Counted from the first letter of the stretch, positions 18,863-28,085 are shown. The stretch: DNA of 64,000 nucleotides from Herbinix luporum (GCF_900070325.1 NZ_LN879430.1:636001-700000); one strand, 5' to 3'. A program made the numbers and translations. The notes: generated from the sequence alone by a model not told the origin.

Positions 18863-18908
18863 ACTCAAGTATTTGAGTAGATTCCGGCAGCTGTTAAAGC
18901 TGCCGGAA
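18863..18908 (+). promoter_or_regulatory. Two adjacent inverted repeats ahead of the third oxidoreductase
   Basis: ACTCAA-gtat-TTGAGT (18863-18878) is followed by TTCCGGCAGCT-gttaa-AGCTGCCGGAA (18882-18908, a perfect 11-bp stem). The second has no T-tract, so it is more likely an mRNA-stabilising or weak attenuating hairpin. The first could be an operator. Confidence 0.6.
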
Positions 18909-18939
18909 ATCATACTTGGCTGCAATAAGGAGTCGCGAC

Positions 18940-20118
18940 ATGAACAAAGTTAGAATTGGAATTATAGGCATAGGAAATATAGGAAGTGCCCATGCCCTTA
19001 ATATATTTAATGGAAAAATTAAAGGGCTAGAGCTGACAGCCCTATGTGATATAGACCCAAATAGGTTTAAATGGGCTAAAAACACCTTCGGTATGCAGAT
19101 ACCATTATATTCTGATTATCGTTTATTATTAAAAAGTGGACTGGTAGATGCCATTTTAATAGCAACTCCCCATAGTCTTCATCCTTTTATAGCCATGGAT
19201 GGATTTAGGGCCAATCTTCATGTATTAACAGAAAAACCTGCAGGAATTGATACTTTTCATGTAAGACAGATGAACAAAGCGGCTAAAGAATCAGGAAAAA
19301 TATATGCTATTATGTATAATCAAAGAACAAATCCCCTATTTGCCCGTCTAAAGAGTATGGTAGAGGAAGGTAAACTGGGGGAAATAAAAAGGTTTACATG
19401 GATTGTAAGTAACTGGTATCGAACCCAGGCTTACTATAATTCGGGAACTTGGAGGGGTTCTTGGAGTGGGGAGGGCGGTGGAGTACTAATGAACCAATGT
19501 CCCCATAATCTTGATATTTGGCAGTGGATAACCGGTATGCCAGTTAAAATACGGGCTTTCTGCAAATATGGTCACTATCATAATATTACTGTTGAGGATG
19601 ATGTTACTATAGTGGCTGAATATGCCAATAAAGCAACGGCTGTATTTATAACATCAACCGGTGAATACCCGGGAACTAATCGAATGGAGTATATAGGTAC
19701 TAAAGGTAAAGTTATAATAGAAGAAGGAATATTAAAGTTTTATAGTCTTGAATCCGATGAACGGGAGATACGTTTTACCACTGATGCTGCTTCTCCTAAT
19801 ATAGATGTTTATTATGAGGAATTTAAACAAACAGAGCCTGAAAGCGGCCATATAGGAATCTTACAGAATTTTACCGACGCCATATTATATAATAAAGATC
19901 TTCTTGCTCCCGGATATGAAGGAATTAATGGGCTAACCATCAGTAATGCAGCCTACATGTCTGATTGGTTAGATTCTTGGATAGATTTACCTTTGGATGA
20001 AGAACTATATAGACGGCTGCTTAAAGAGAAGCAAGAAAAGGAAGTAACTATAAAAAAGCAAGCATTTAAAGAAAACCTAAACGGTAAGTACAATGAACGA
20101 TGGCAGGTAAGATGGTAG
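18940..20118 (+). CDS. Gfo/Idh/MocA-family oxidoreductase
   Basis: Third paralogue, 392 residues. Rossmann motif GIIGIGNIGSAH at about 5-16, EKPAGID at about 100, and substrate-domain motif GGGVLMNQCPHNLDIWQW. The start ATG 18940 follows AATAAGGAGTCGCGAC. The upstream in-frame ATG at 18916 lacks a ribosome site. Separated from the preceding gene by two inverted repeats, so its expression may be adjusted separately. Substrate unknown. Confidence 0.92.
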   Translation: MNKVRIGIIGIGNIGSAHALNIFNGKIKGLELTALCDIDPNRFKWAKNTFGMQIPLYSDYRLLLKSGLVDAILIATPHSLHPFIAMDGFRANLHVLTEKPAGIDTFHVRQMNKAAKESGKIYAIMYNQRTNPLFARLKSMVEEGKLGEIKRFTWIVSNWYRTQAYYNSGTWRGSWSGEGGGVLMNQCPHNLDIWQWITGMPVKIRAFCKYGHYHNITVEDDVTIVAEYANKATAVFITSTGEYPGTNRMEYIGTKGKVIIEEGILKFYSLESDEREIRFTTDAASPNIDVYYEEFKQTEPESGHIGILQNFTDAILYNKDLLAPGYEGINGLTISNAAYMSDWLDSWIDLPLDEELYRRLLKEKQEKEVTIKKQAFKENLNGKYNERWQVRW

Positions 20119-20203
20119 TAGATATTTGACATATAATAGTATATAAAATATAATAAAAGTATATTTACCGCCATAATTTGTGCATTTTATACAAGGAGAT
20201 AAT

Positions 20204-22153
20204 ATGTTTAAGAATATGGCACAAAAGAAAAATAAAGAATTCGATAAAAAAAATATGTCTAAAGATGCATATAAAATTTCTTTGATTTATGCATTTTTTG
20301 GTGGTATGTGGATTTTATTTTCGGATACAATATTAGGATATCTTTTACCTAATATGGAAAAATATAAATACTTTCAAACAATTAAGGGTTGGTTTTATGT
20401 TTTAGTTACAACCCTTTTAGTTTATATACTAATAAAACGTCGTGTCAAATTATGGAATGCATTGATCTTTTTGGAATCTGAACTGAGTTATCAGAAGAAG
20501 CTAAATGAAAATATTATTGCAGAAGCACCATCCATTATAATCACTTGGGATGATGACGGACGGATTTTGTCTATTAATCCTTTTGGTGAAAAAATCACCG
20601 GTTACTCCCAAGATGAGCTGGTAGATGGACCGGGCTGGCCTATCTTAATTTCTAAAGAGCAGGATTCTAAATTTCAAGAGATATATCAGGATATTAAAAA
20701 AAGTGATAATGCCCTAAATTATGACGGAGCAATTATTACTAAGAGCGGTAAAACAATTGATATTTTGTGGAGTAGTAAAATATTAGATTCAGAGTCAGAC
20801 AAGGGAGATAATATATATGTTTCCATAGGCACTAATATTGAGGAACGAAAAAGATATGAAGAAAAAATCAGACTTATGGCATATTATGATCCTCTGACTG
20901 GACTACCCAACAGGTTTATGTTTGAACAAGAAATTGCCAGACGTATTAAGGAAGAAGATTCTGCTTTTACAATTGCTTATATGGATATCGATAATTTTAA
21001 GAATATTAATGATTCTTTAGGGCACCAGGCAGGAGATGTATTCCTAAGGTATTTTGTGGAAAGCATAATAAAAAAAGTTGAAGATAAGACATTTGTGGCT
21101 AGACTTGGTGGGGATGAGTTTGCTATTTTATTTAACAGTAGCTGCCATGAGGATATAATGGAAGAGGTTGGAAAACTTTTAAGTTATATAAATAGGATAT
21201 GGACTTATCAAAATAGGCAATTTTATATATCAATGAGTGTAGGGGTAGTAATATATCCTGAACATGGAAAAGATACATCTGATCTATTAAAAAATGCTGA
21301 TATTGCCATGTATGGTGCAAAAAGAGAGGGAAAAAACAGAGTCTTATTTTATAAAGATGACTTAAGGGAAGAAAATACGAAATTAGCCAACATGATAAAT
21401 TATATACAGGAGGGAATAGAACAGGAACAGTTTTATCTTGAATATCAACCTCAATATAGGCTCAGTAATAAGGAACTAACAGGCATGGAGGCTTTGCTTA
21501 GATGGCAACATCCTAAGGAAGGCTATATTTCCCCTGCTGAGTTTATTCCTATTGCTGAAAGAACCGGTCAGATTTATCGGTTGGAAAGACTTGTATTAAA
21601 AAAAGCTTTAGAACAGAAAATGCTCTGGGAAAAACAGGGTTTTACCGATATAGAATTGGCTATTAACTTATCTACAAAAACACTTACAAGTAATATTAAT
21701 TTTAGTGAATGGGAACAGATATTAGATAGTTATTCTGTAGACTATTCCAAGATTGTTATAGAAATTACAGAGACAGCTGATATTTTAAATGTTGATAGTG
21801 TAATTACAAGGTTAAGTAATTTAAAGAAAAAAGGTATTAAAATAGCCTTAGATGATTTTGGTACAGGTTATGCTTCCTTAAATTACTTAACGAAATTCCC
21901 AATTGATATTATAAAATTAGACAAAAGCTTTATTAATGCTATTACAAAAGAGGGTGTGGATACTTTATTAATTAAAAATGTACTAAGACTAGCCTATGAG
22001 CTTAAATTTAATGTTATTGCAGAAGGCATTGAAACTAAAGAGCAGATGCAGTATTTAATAAATTATCATTGTGATCTAGGTCAAGGATATCTATTAAGTA
22101 AGCCCCTATCAGAGTATAAGTTGCTTAGGCTTTTGGAAAATGAAAATACATAA
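20204..22153 (+). CDS. PAS-GGDEF-EAL cyclic-di-GMP turnover protein
   Basis: Membrane-bound protein of 649 residues: two hydrophobic helices (about 22-45 and 55-80), a PAS domain (about 100-215), GGDEF (about 225-385) and EAL (about 395-645). GGDEF is intact at 302-306, EAL at 429-431, and DDFGTGY at 550-556 with KLDKSFI and AEGIE after it, so both synthesis and breakdown of c-di-GMP look possible. No RxxD inhibitory site stands at the expected position before GGDEF. ATG 20204 is preceded by ACAAGGAGATAAT. Monocistronic, with a terminator right after the stop. Confidence 0.95.
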   Translation: MFKNMAQKKNKEFDKKNMSKDAYKISLIYAFFGGMWILFSDTILGYLLPNMEKYKYFQTIKGWFYVLVTTLLVYILIKRRVKLWNALIFLESELSYQKKLNENIIAEAPSIIITWDDDGRILSINPFGEKITGYSQDELVDGPGWPILISKEQDSKFQEIYQDIKKSDNALNYDGAIITKSGKTIDILWSSKILDSESDKGDNIYVSIGTNIEERKRYEEKIRLMAYYDPLTGLPNRFMFEQEIARRIKEEDSAFTIAYMDIDNFKNINDSLGHQAGDVFLRYFVESIIKKVEDKTFVARLGGDEFAILFNSSCHEDIMEEVGKLLSYINRIWTYQNRQFYISMSVGVVIYPEHGKDTSDLLKNADIAMYGAKREGKNRVLFYKDDLREENTKLANMINYIQEGIEQEQFYLEYQPQYRLSNKELTGMEALLRWQHPKEGYISPAEFIPIAERTGQIYRLERLVLKKALEQKMLWEKQGFTDIELAINLSTKTLTSNINFSEWEQILDSYSVDYSKIVIEITETADILNVDSVITRLSNLKKKGIKIALDDFGTGYASLNYLTKFPIDIIKLDKSFINAITKEGVDTLLIKNVLRLAYELKFNVIAEGIETKEQMQYLINYHCDLGQGYLLSKPLSEYKLLRLLENENT

Positions 22154-22162
22154 TAATAAAGT

Positions 22163-22192
22163 AAGCTGGTGCAAAATGTACCAGCTTTTGTT
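22163..22192 (+). terminator. Intrinsic terminator after the GGDEF-EAL gene
   Basis: AAGCTGGT pairs with ACCAGCTT around a 9-base loop, followed by TTGTT. It lies between convergent genes. Confidence 0.75.
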
Positions 22193-22207
22193 ATGGAAAC
22201 TTATGAT

Positions 22208-22369
22208 TTATTCATTTTCTTCGGCTTCGGCTTCTTTTACAATATCGTCTAAGACATTAATTAAATCATGGATTGTATATAATTCTACATTTCGATCCAA
22301 AATCAAATTTTTTAAATCTACTGAAAGGGTTTCAAATTTATCTTTAATAGCCGGAGCTACATATGACAT
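22208..22369 (-). CDS. Small acidic protein, 53 residues, function unknown
   Basis: A short minus-strand gene starting MSYVAPAIKDKFETLSVDLK and ending KEAEAEENE. ATG 22369 has a good ribosome site (GAGGTGATTGAT) and lies 12 bases after the stop of another small gene, so they form a two-gene operon. It is predicted to be helical and acidic, with no signal peptide, Cys or membrane segment. Short proteins that look like this occur in Clostridia, but I cannot name a function. Confidence 0.7.
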   Translation of the reverse strand: MSYVAPAIKDKFETLSVDLKNLILDRNVELYTIHDLINVLDDIVKEAEAEENE

Positions 22370-22381
22370 ATCAATCACCTC

Positions 22382-22615
22382 TTATATAATTTGGTCGCCA
22401 CCACTAGTTTTCTGCTTAATAAACATTTCCATTTGTTCTACTGTGCTAAATTCATCTAAATGTTTTTGTACTTCTTGTCTGGTATCTTCGTCTAGACCGT
22501 CTAAGCGTTTTTCTATTTCAGATTTATTATTTAAGTAGAAATGAGTTATACTGGAATCTGACATTCCGCCATTAAATTGACTTCCGGTATCTATAAAACC
22601 GCTGAAATTCATCAT
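22382..22615 (-). CDS. Small protein, 77 residues, function unknown
   Basis: First gene of a two-gene minus-strand operon. It starts MMNFSGFIDTGSQFNGGMSD and has a charged helical middle (KSEIEKRLDGLDEDTRQEV), with no signal peptide or membrane segment. The ribosome site AAAGGAGCTGATTTT precedes the ATG pair. The overlapping plus-strand frame is long but has no ribosome site and a Ser/Cys-rich, unnatural composition, so this strand is the coding one. No family recognised. Confidence 0.7.
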   Translation of the reverse strand: MMNFSGFIDTGSQFNGGMSDSSITHFYLNNKSEIEKRLDGLDEDTRQEVQKHLDEFSTVEQMEMFIKQKTSGGDQII

Positions 22616-22776
22616 AAAATCAGCTCCTTTCTATTCAGTTATAGAGTCAGTATTTGCTATTTGAACTTTCATTATTCTTTTAATAGGCTTTATGTATACA
22701 TCCATTTTTTGCTTGTGATAGCTTTTATAATAAGATATAATTGAAATAATCACTGGGAATACTAAGGAGGAAGATT

Positions 22777-23415
22777 ATGAAAAAAGCCTTAATTTTACTG
22801 GCAATCGGTATCATATTCTTGGCGATTGATATACAAGTTCCGATAGGAGAAGACTATCCACCTATGGAGATGGTAGATGAGTTAGGTGATGAAATTCAAG
22901 GTAAGATTATAAATAATTTAATCGGAATCCGTCCTTATATAGATATTTTTTCTGATACTTTAGGGTATGCTTTTCTTTTAATAGCTTCCTTGTTTTTATT
23001 AAAATATAATTTTAATATTATTTTTGCTATGATATGTATACCCATTTCTATTTATTTAAAAATAACTATGATAAAGCTTCCCTATAGTTTAGTTCTTAGG
23101 GAATTATATTTAAAGATGGCCGGTTATCATTTTCTGACTGCAGCTTTTGAGATATTGATAGAATTTATTATAATAAAGGGAGTAATATCTGTACTTCAAT
23201 GTACTCAGACTAAATGGAGTGTTAATGAACTTATGGTCGGTTGGATTTTGGCTATGATAAGTAAGGGGGTTCTTACGGGTATTCATTTTTTCTTTGGCAG
23301 AGGAATTTTCTATTCAATATATTCACTGGTCATGGTAGGAGCTACTATGTTTTATCTAAATAGGTTGTATCTAGTGTCAAAATTTAAACTGGAGGGTAAT
23401 AATGACAAAGAATGA
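22777..23415 (+). CDS. Membrane protein of unknown function, overlaps metH
   Basis: 212 residues with five or six hydrophobic segments and a short extracellular loop (PIGEDYPPMEMVDELGDE) after the first. ATG 22777 is preceded by CTAAGGAGGAAGATT. Its last 14 bases overlap the start of the methionine synthase gene, so the two are translationally coupled. That may point to a role near methionine or cobalamin metabolism, or be incidental. No family recognised. Confidence 0.8.
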   Translation: MKKALILLAIGIIFLAIDIQVPIGEDYPPMEMVDELGDEIQGKIINNLIGIRPYIDIFSDTLGYAFLLIASLFLLKYNFNIIFAMICIPISIYLKITMIKLPYSLVLRELYLKMAGYHFLTAAFEILIEFIIIKGVISVLQCTQTKWSVNELMVGWILAMISKGVLTGIHFFFGRGIFYSIYSLVMVGATMFYLNRLYLVSKFKLEGNNDKE

Positions 23416-25867
23416 GTTTAAATTATTAACAGAATCAAAAATAGTCATTTTGGATGGAGCATGCGGAAGTAACTTACAAAAGAGAGGAATGCATTCCGGT
23501 ATATGTCCTGAAGAGTGGATGGTTAATAATAAAGATATAGTTATAGAACTACATAAGGAATTTTTGGAGGCAGGAACCGATATTTTATATGCCCCCACCT
23601 TTACGGCTAATAGGATTAAGCTAAAAGAATACGGGAAAGAAGATAGTATTGCTTATTATAATAATGAATTAGTGGATATAAGTAAAAAAGCAGTGGAATT
23701 ATATCGACAAAATACAGGTGATATGAGAAAAATATATATTGCCGGAGATATTACCATGACCGGAGAGATGGTAGCTCCCCTTGGTAAGCTCTCCTTTGAG
23801 GAGCTTGTAGATGTATATAAAGAACAGATGAGCCATCTTATATCTGCCGGTGTGGATCTTTTTGTAATAGAAACCATGATGAGCCTTCAGGAATGTAGGG
23901 CTGCACTTTTGGCTGCCCATGAGCTGTGTGACCTGCCCGTTATGGTCTCTTTAACTTATCAGGAAAATAACCGCACCTTATATGGAACTGACCCGGTAAC
24001 AGCCGTTACTGTATTGCAGGCAATGGGTGCTTGTGCAGTTGGCCTTAATTGTTCTACAGGTCCCGATAAGATGCATGAAATTATAAGGCAGATGAAGCAG
24101 ATAAGCCATGTTCCCTTAATAGCCAAACCTAATGCAGGGGTACCTTATCTAAAAGACGGGCAAACCGTATTTCCCATGGAGCCTTGTGAATTTTCCCAGG
24201 AAATGATTAAGCTTGTAGATGAAGGTGCGGGTATTATAGGGGGCTGCTGTGGAACTACTCCTATGCATATTAAGAAGCTGGCAGAAAGTGTAGAGGGAAA
24301 GAAAGCTCCCCAAATAAATAAGACCCATTATAGGGCTTTAACAACTGAAAGAAAAACCATACCCATATCCTTAGAGGGTAGATTTATGGTTGTTGGTGAA
24401 AGGATTAATCCTACGGGCAAGAAAGATCTTCAAGAAAGTCTGAGAAAAGGGGATTTTTCACTGATTTCCCGTATGGCAACAGAACAAACTAATCAGGGAG
24501 CAGATTTTCTTGATATTAATGTGGGAATGAGCGGCATTGATGAAAAGGAAACTATGCTTAAGGCTATGGAAGAGGTTATGAATGTTACGGATTTACCTCT
24601 TTTAATTGACACTAGCAATCCTGAAGTTATGGAGGCTGCCCTAAGGGTGTATCCAGGACGGGCTTTGATTAACTCCATTTCCTACGAAAAAGAGAAAATA
24701 GAAAAACTTCTTCCCCTGGCAAAAAAATATGGTGCAATGTTTATTCTTCTTCCCTTATCAGATAAAGGTCTGCCCGGTAATTTTGAAGAAAAGAAGCAAA
24801 TAATCCATAATATACTGGATAAGGCCTTTGCCCTGGGTCTTACCAAAGAGGATGTTATAGTGGACGGTCTGGTTAATACTGTAGGAGCCAACCCCAATGC
24901 GGCCCTAGATGCCATAGAGACAATCCGGTATTGTAAGAACCAGCTGGGAGTAGGAACTATAATCGGTTTATCTAATATTTCTTTTGGCCTTCCTAAAAGG
25001 CAGTTTATTAATAGTACTTTTTTGGCATTTGCCATACAGGCAGGACTAACTATGGCTATTGCCAATCCTTCTCAAGATCTTCTTATGAATACTGCCCTTG
25101 CTTCCGATCTTTTGCTTGGAAAGGAAGGAGCAGCTGAAAGATATATTAACAATGTATCAGATATAGAGATTAAGGAAAAAGCTAAGGAAAGTATTAGTCA
25201 TAAGGATACAAAGGAGACTCAGCCTGATAATAAGGATACATCCCCAATCTATCAGGGGGTGTTAAAGGGAAATAAAAAAGATATTATAAAGCTTGTAAAA
25301 GAAGAGTTGGATAAAAATATTGCAGCGGCTGATATTATAGATAAGATGTTGATTCCTGCCATTAATGAAGTGGGCAGATTATTTGAAATTCAGAAATATT
25401 TTCTGCCACAGCTTATCTCTTCTGCAGAAACTATGAAACTGGCAATTGATTATCTTGAACCTATGCTTATAAGTACAAAAAGTGTAAAAAATCAAGAGAC
25501 TATTGTAATTGCTACAGTAGCAGGTGATATTCATGATATAGGAAAAAACTTAGTTGCCCTAATGCTGAAAAATTATGGTTACCGGGTAATTGATTTGGGC
25601 AAAGATGTACCCACTGATAAAATTATAGATACTGCAATAAAAGAGTCCGCTGATATAATAGCCTTATCGGCCTTGATGACCACAACCATGGTAGAGATGG
25701 AAAAGGTTGTTGAAAAAGTAAGGGAAAAAGGCTTAAAAGCCAAAGTCATCATTGGAGGAGCGGTTATTACCGAGCATTATGCTAAGGAAATTAAGGCAGA
25801 CGGATATTCTCCCGATGCAGGGGCTGCAGTAGAGTTAGTAAAGCGGCTTCTTAAGCCCTTACAATAA
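23402..25867 (+). CDS. metH: Cobalamin-dependent methionine synthase lacking the reactivation domain
   Basis: Transfers methyl from methyltetrahydrofolate to homocysteine through cobalamin. 821 residues: homocysteine-binding barrel (about 1-300) with zinc ligands Cys217 (GLNCST) and Cys282-Cys283 (GGCCGTT), a pterin-binding barrel (about 320-590), then the cobalamin cap and B12 domain (about 620-821) with DIHDIGKN at 709-716 (His711 ligates cobalt) and IIGGAVI. The C-terminal SAM-binding activation domain of the roughly 1200-residue E. coli enzyme is absent, as is common in Clostridia, which use a separate activation protein. A Lys/Asp-rich hydrophilic linker sits at about 600-620. The start overlaps the upstream membrane gene. 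Confidence 0.95.
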   Translation: MTKNEFKLLTESKIVILDGACGSNLQKRGMHSGICPEEWMVNNKDIVIELHKEFLEAGTDILYAPTFTANRIKLKEYGKEDSIAYYNNELVDISKKAVELYRQNTGDMRKIYIAGDITMTGEMVAPLGKLSFEELVDVYKEQMSHLISAGVDLFVIETMMSLQECRAALLAAHELCDLPVMVSLTYQENNRTLYGTDPVTAVTVLQAMGACAVGLNCSTGPDKMHEIIRQMKQISHVPLIAKPNAGVPYLKDGQTVFPMEPCEFSQEMIKLVDEGAGIIGGCCGTTPMHIKKLAESVEGKKAPQINKTHYRALTTERKTIPISLEGRFMVVGERINPTGKKDLQESLRKGDFSLISRMATEQTNQGADFLDINVGMSGIDEKETMLKAMEEVMNVTDLPLLIDTSNPEVMEAALRVYPGRALINSISYEKEKIEKLLPLAKKYGAMFILLPLSDKGLPGNFEEKKQIIHNILDKAFALGLTKEDVIVDGLVNTVGANPNAALDAIETIRYCKNQLGVGTIIGLSNISFGLPKRQFINSTFLAFAIQAGLTMAIANPSQDLLMNTALASDLLLGKEGAAERYINNVSDIEIKEKAKESISHKDTKETQPDNKDTSPIYQGVLKGNKKDIIKLVKEELDKNIAAADIIDKMLIPAINEVGRLFEIQKYFLPQLISSAETMKLAIDYLEPMLISTKSVKNQETIVIATVAGDIHDIGKNLVALMLKNYGYRVIDLGKDVPTDKIIDTAIKESADIIALSALMTTTMVEMEKVVEKVREKGLKAKVIIGGAVITEHYAKEIKADGYSPDAGAAVELVKRLLKPLQ

Positions 25868-25885
25868 GAGAAAGGGGATAATAAA

Positions 25886-26839
25886 GTGTTAGATAAAGAG
25901 ATAAAAGATTTTGATGTTGATGTTATTATACCTATATATAAGCCGGATAATAAGCTTTTTAAGCTTCTTGATATGTTAGAGGAACAGACTATAAAACCTA
26001 AAAAGATACTGCTTCTAGAAACTGTAGATGATATAAACCATATTAAGGCAATAAGCGGACCTTCCCTAAGAGATAATATAGAAATCCATTATATTAATAA
26101 AGATGATTTTGACCACGGAGGAACCCGTAGGTTTGGTGCCTCTATGTCTGAAGCTGATGTTCTTATGTTTATGACTCAGGATGCGGTACCGGAAAATGAG
26201 CTTCTTATGGAAAAATTGTTGGAGCCATATAAAGATCCAAAGGTAGCGGCAACTTATGCTAGGCAGCTGCCCGATGAAAAAGCAGATATACTGGAACGCT
26301 ATACCAGAGATTTTAATTATCCTAATAAAAGCATGATAAAATCTTATATGGATATAAATAAGCTGGGTATAAAAACATATTTTTGTTCCAATGTATGTGC
26401 TACTTACCGAAGAGATGTATACAATAAACTGGGTGGTTTTGTTGAAAGAACAATATTTAATGAGGATATGATTATGGCTCATACCATGATTCATGCCGGT
26501 TATAAGATTGCTTATCAAGCAGAAGCCAGGGTTATTCATTCCCATGTTTATTCTTATTTGCAGCAGTTATCAAGAAATTTTGACCTGGGGGTTTCCCATA
26601 GACAGTTTCCCCATATATTTCTTAATATAGGTACTGAAACAGAGGGTATACGCTTAGTTAAAAACACCCTACAGCATTTGATTGACAATAAGAAATTTTT
26701 AATGATACCTGATTTAATTTTAAGTTCAGGCTTCAAATACCTCGGTTATAAATTAGGGATAAACTATCTTAAATTACCTGATAATTTTGTAATACAATGC
26801 ACCATGAATAAAAATTATTGGAAAAATGGTGTGAAATAA
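25886..26839 (+). CDS. Glycosyltransferase family 2, rhamnosyltransferase-like
   Basis: 317 residues, GT-A fold: DVDVIIPIYKPDNK at the N-terminus, NKDDFDHGGTRRFGA at about 74-88, MTQDAVP as the probable metal-binding region, and FNEDMIMAHTMIHAGYKIAY near the acceptor end. It starts with GTG 25886 behind AAAGGGGATAATAAA, 18 bases after metH. A second GT2 gene follows by 24 bases. Probably adds a deoxyhexose to a surface polymer (inference). No other polysaccharide genes are nearby. Confidence 0.9.
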   Translation: MLDKEIKDFDVDVIIPIYKPDNKLFKLLDMLEEQTIKPKKILLLETVDDINHIKAISGPSLRDNIEIHYINKDDFDHGGTRRFGASMSEADVLMFMTQDAVPENELLMEKLLEPYKDPKVAATYARQLPDEKADILERYTRDFNYPNKSMIKSYMDINKLGIKTYFCSNVCATYRRDVYNKLGGFVERTIFNEDMIMAHTMIHAGYKIAYQAEARVIHSHVYSYLQQLSRNFDLGVSHRQFPHIFLNIGTETEGIRLVKNTLQHLIDNKKFLMIPDLILSSGFKYLGYKLGINYLKLPDNFVIQCTMNKNYWKNGVK

Positions 26840-26863
26840 AGGATTTAAGCAGGAGAATGAAAC

Positions 26864-27793
26864 ATGGATAAGGTAACTATTGTAATGGCAACCTATAATG
26901 GTGAAAAGTACTTAGAAGAGCAAATAAATTCTATTTTATCCTCAACCTATAAAGAAATAGAACTTCAGATAGTTGATGACGGTTCTTCAGATTCTACGAT
27001 AGAGATATTAAACCGTTATAAAAGTTTATATCCTGATAAGATTTATATCAGCCAAAATAAAACTAACATGGGAGTTACTTTAAATTTTTTAAATGCCATC
27101 AGCAATACAAGTACAGATTATATAATGTTATGTGATCAAGATGATGTATGGAATAAGGACAAAGTGGCAAAGACCTTAAAACGAATGAAGCAGATGGAAA
27201 TTCAGTTCGGAAAAAAGCTCCCAATTGTAGTGTTTACTGACGCTTGTGTTGTAGATAGTAGATTGAATGTCATACATGAATCCTTTTTTCGTTCAGGCAG
27301 GTTAAATCCCGGCTTGACAGATCTTGCCCATATGTTAATGGAGAATAAGCTGATTGGCTGTACTGTTATGATTAATGGAGCTGTACGGAGAGTTCTAAAG
27401 AGTAAGCCCCTGCCAAAGAAGGCTAGATTTCATGACGGATGGCTGGGCTTAATAGGAGCAAGTTTAGGAAAAATCAGTTTTATAGAAGAAGCAACCCTTC
27501 TTTATCGTCAACATGAATCAAATGTAGTAGGTAACAGGGGTTTTATGTCCTATGTAATTGACCGAGTCTCTAGTTTAAAAAAGCAAAAAGAAGCATTGTT
27601 AGCTCTACAGCATCAAGCTGATGAATTTGTAAATTTATATCATGATTTAATTAGGGATAAAAATATGGACTTGATACGGCAATTTGCAAATTTGTATAAG
27701 TACGGATTTATAAAAAGAAGATTACTTATAATAAAATATAAATATTTAAAATCGGGAATTATTCGTAATATTGGACTAATGATTATAGTGTGA
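26864..27793 (+). CDS. Glycosyltransferase family 2
   Basis: 309 residues. The N-terminal GT-A domain has VTIVMATYNGEKYLEEQINS, VDDGSSDSTIEI, and the DxD-like LCDQDDVW at about 86-93. The C-terminal part is basic and hydrophobic (IKRRLLIIKYKYLKSG, then IGLMIIV) and may associate with the membrane. Paired with the preceding glycosyltransferase. The ribosome site is GCAGGAGAATGAAAC. Resembles rhamnan or teichoic-acid type transferases, but the sugar is unknown. Confidence 0.9.
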   Translation: MDKVTIVMATYNGEKYLEEQINSILSSTYKEIELQIVDDGSSDSTIEILNRYKSLYPDKIYISQNKTNMGVTLNFLNAISNTSTDYIMLCDQDDVWNKDKVAKTLKRMKQMEIQFGKKLPIVVFTDACVVDSRLNVIHESFFRSGRLNPGLTDLAHMLMENKLIGCTVMINGAVRRVLKSKPLPKKARFHDGWLGLIGASLGKISFIEEATLLYRQHESNVVGNRGFMSYVIDRVSSLKKQKEALLALQHQADEFVNLYHDLIRDKNMDLIRQFANLYKYGFIKRRLLIIKYKYLKSGIIRNIGLMIIV

Positions 27794-27920
27794 TTTATGA
27801 ATTATTATAATTTATCAGTTAATATCAATGAATTATTATGCAAGATTATAAAAAAGTAGCATATAAGGCTTTTTCTTTGAAAATCAAGGCTTTATTAATA
27901 TTTAAATAAAGTAGTGTCAG

Positions 27921-27952
27921 CACTTGACAAACAAGTGTGTAATTGCTACAAT
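27921..27952 (+). promoter_or_regulatory. Promoter of ilvN-ilvC with operator-like repeat on the -35
   Basis: TTGACA (27924-27929), 17 bases, TACAAT (27947-27952). CACTTG-acaaa-CAAGTG (27921-27937) is an inverted repeat covering the -35, a likely repressor site. Confidence 0.8.
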
Positions 27953-27958
27953 ATCATT

Positions 27959-28085
27959 CAATTAAAAATAATCTTATAACTTTATTTTTATACAGCAGCA
28001 CTAGCCCCATAACAGTTGTACTGTTGTGCCGGGGCTATTCTTATAAAATAATAGGACTGTATCTACATATAGAGAGGAGAATGCT
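27959..28085 (+). promoter_or_regulatory. Structured 5' leader of ilvN
   Basis: About 127 bases. TAGCCCC (28002-28008) pairs with GGGGCTA (28031-28037), with an inner AACAG/CTGTT stem. The T-tract after it is weak (TTCTTAT), there is no T-box sequence, and I found no leader peptide with Ile/Leu/Val codons. It may be an attenuator or a stabilising hairpin. The rest of the 292-base gap upstream shows no gene. Confidence 0.5.

Noticed and set aside
22140..22538. 132-codon plus-strand frame (Ser/Cys-rich)
   Set aside because: It runs antisense to two small genes with good ribosome sites and has none itself.
26066..26545. 159-codon minus-strand frame
   Set aside because: Antisense of a clear GT2 glycosyltransferase; no ribosome site or domain.
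27959..28085. T-box leader for ilvN
   Set aside because: No T-box sequence (AGGGTGGNACCGCG) or specifier-loop layout is present.
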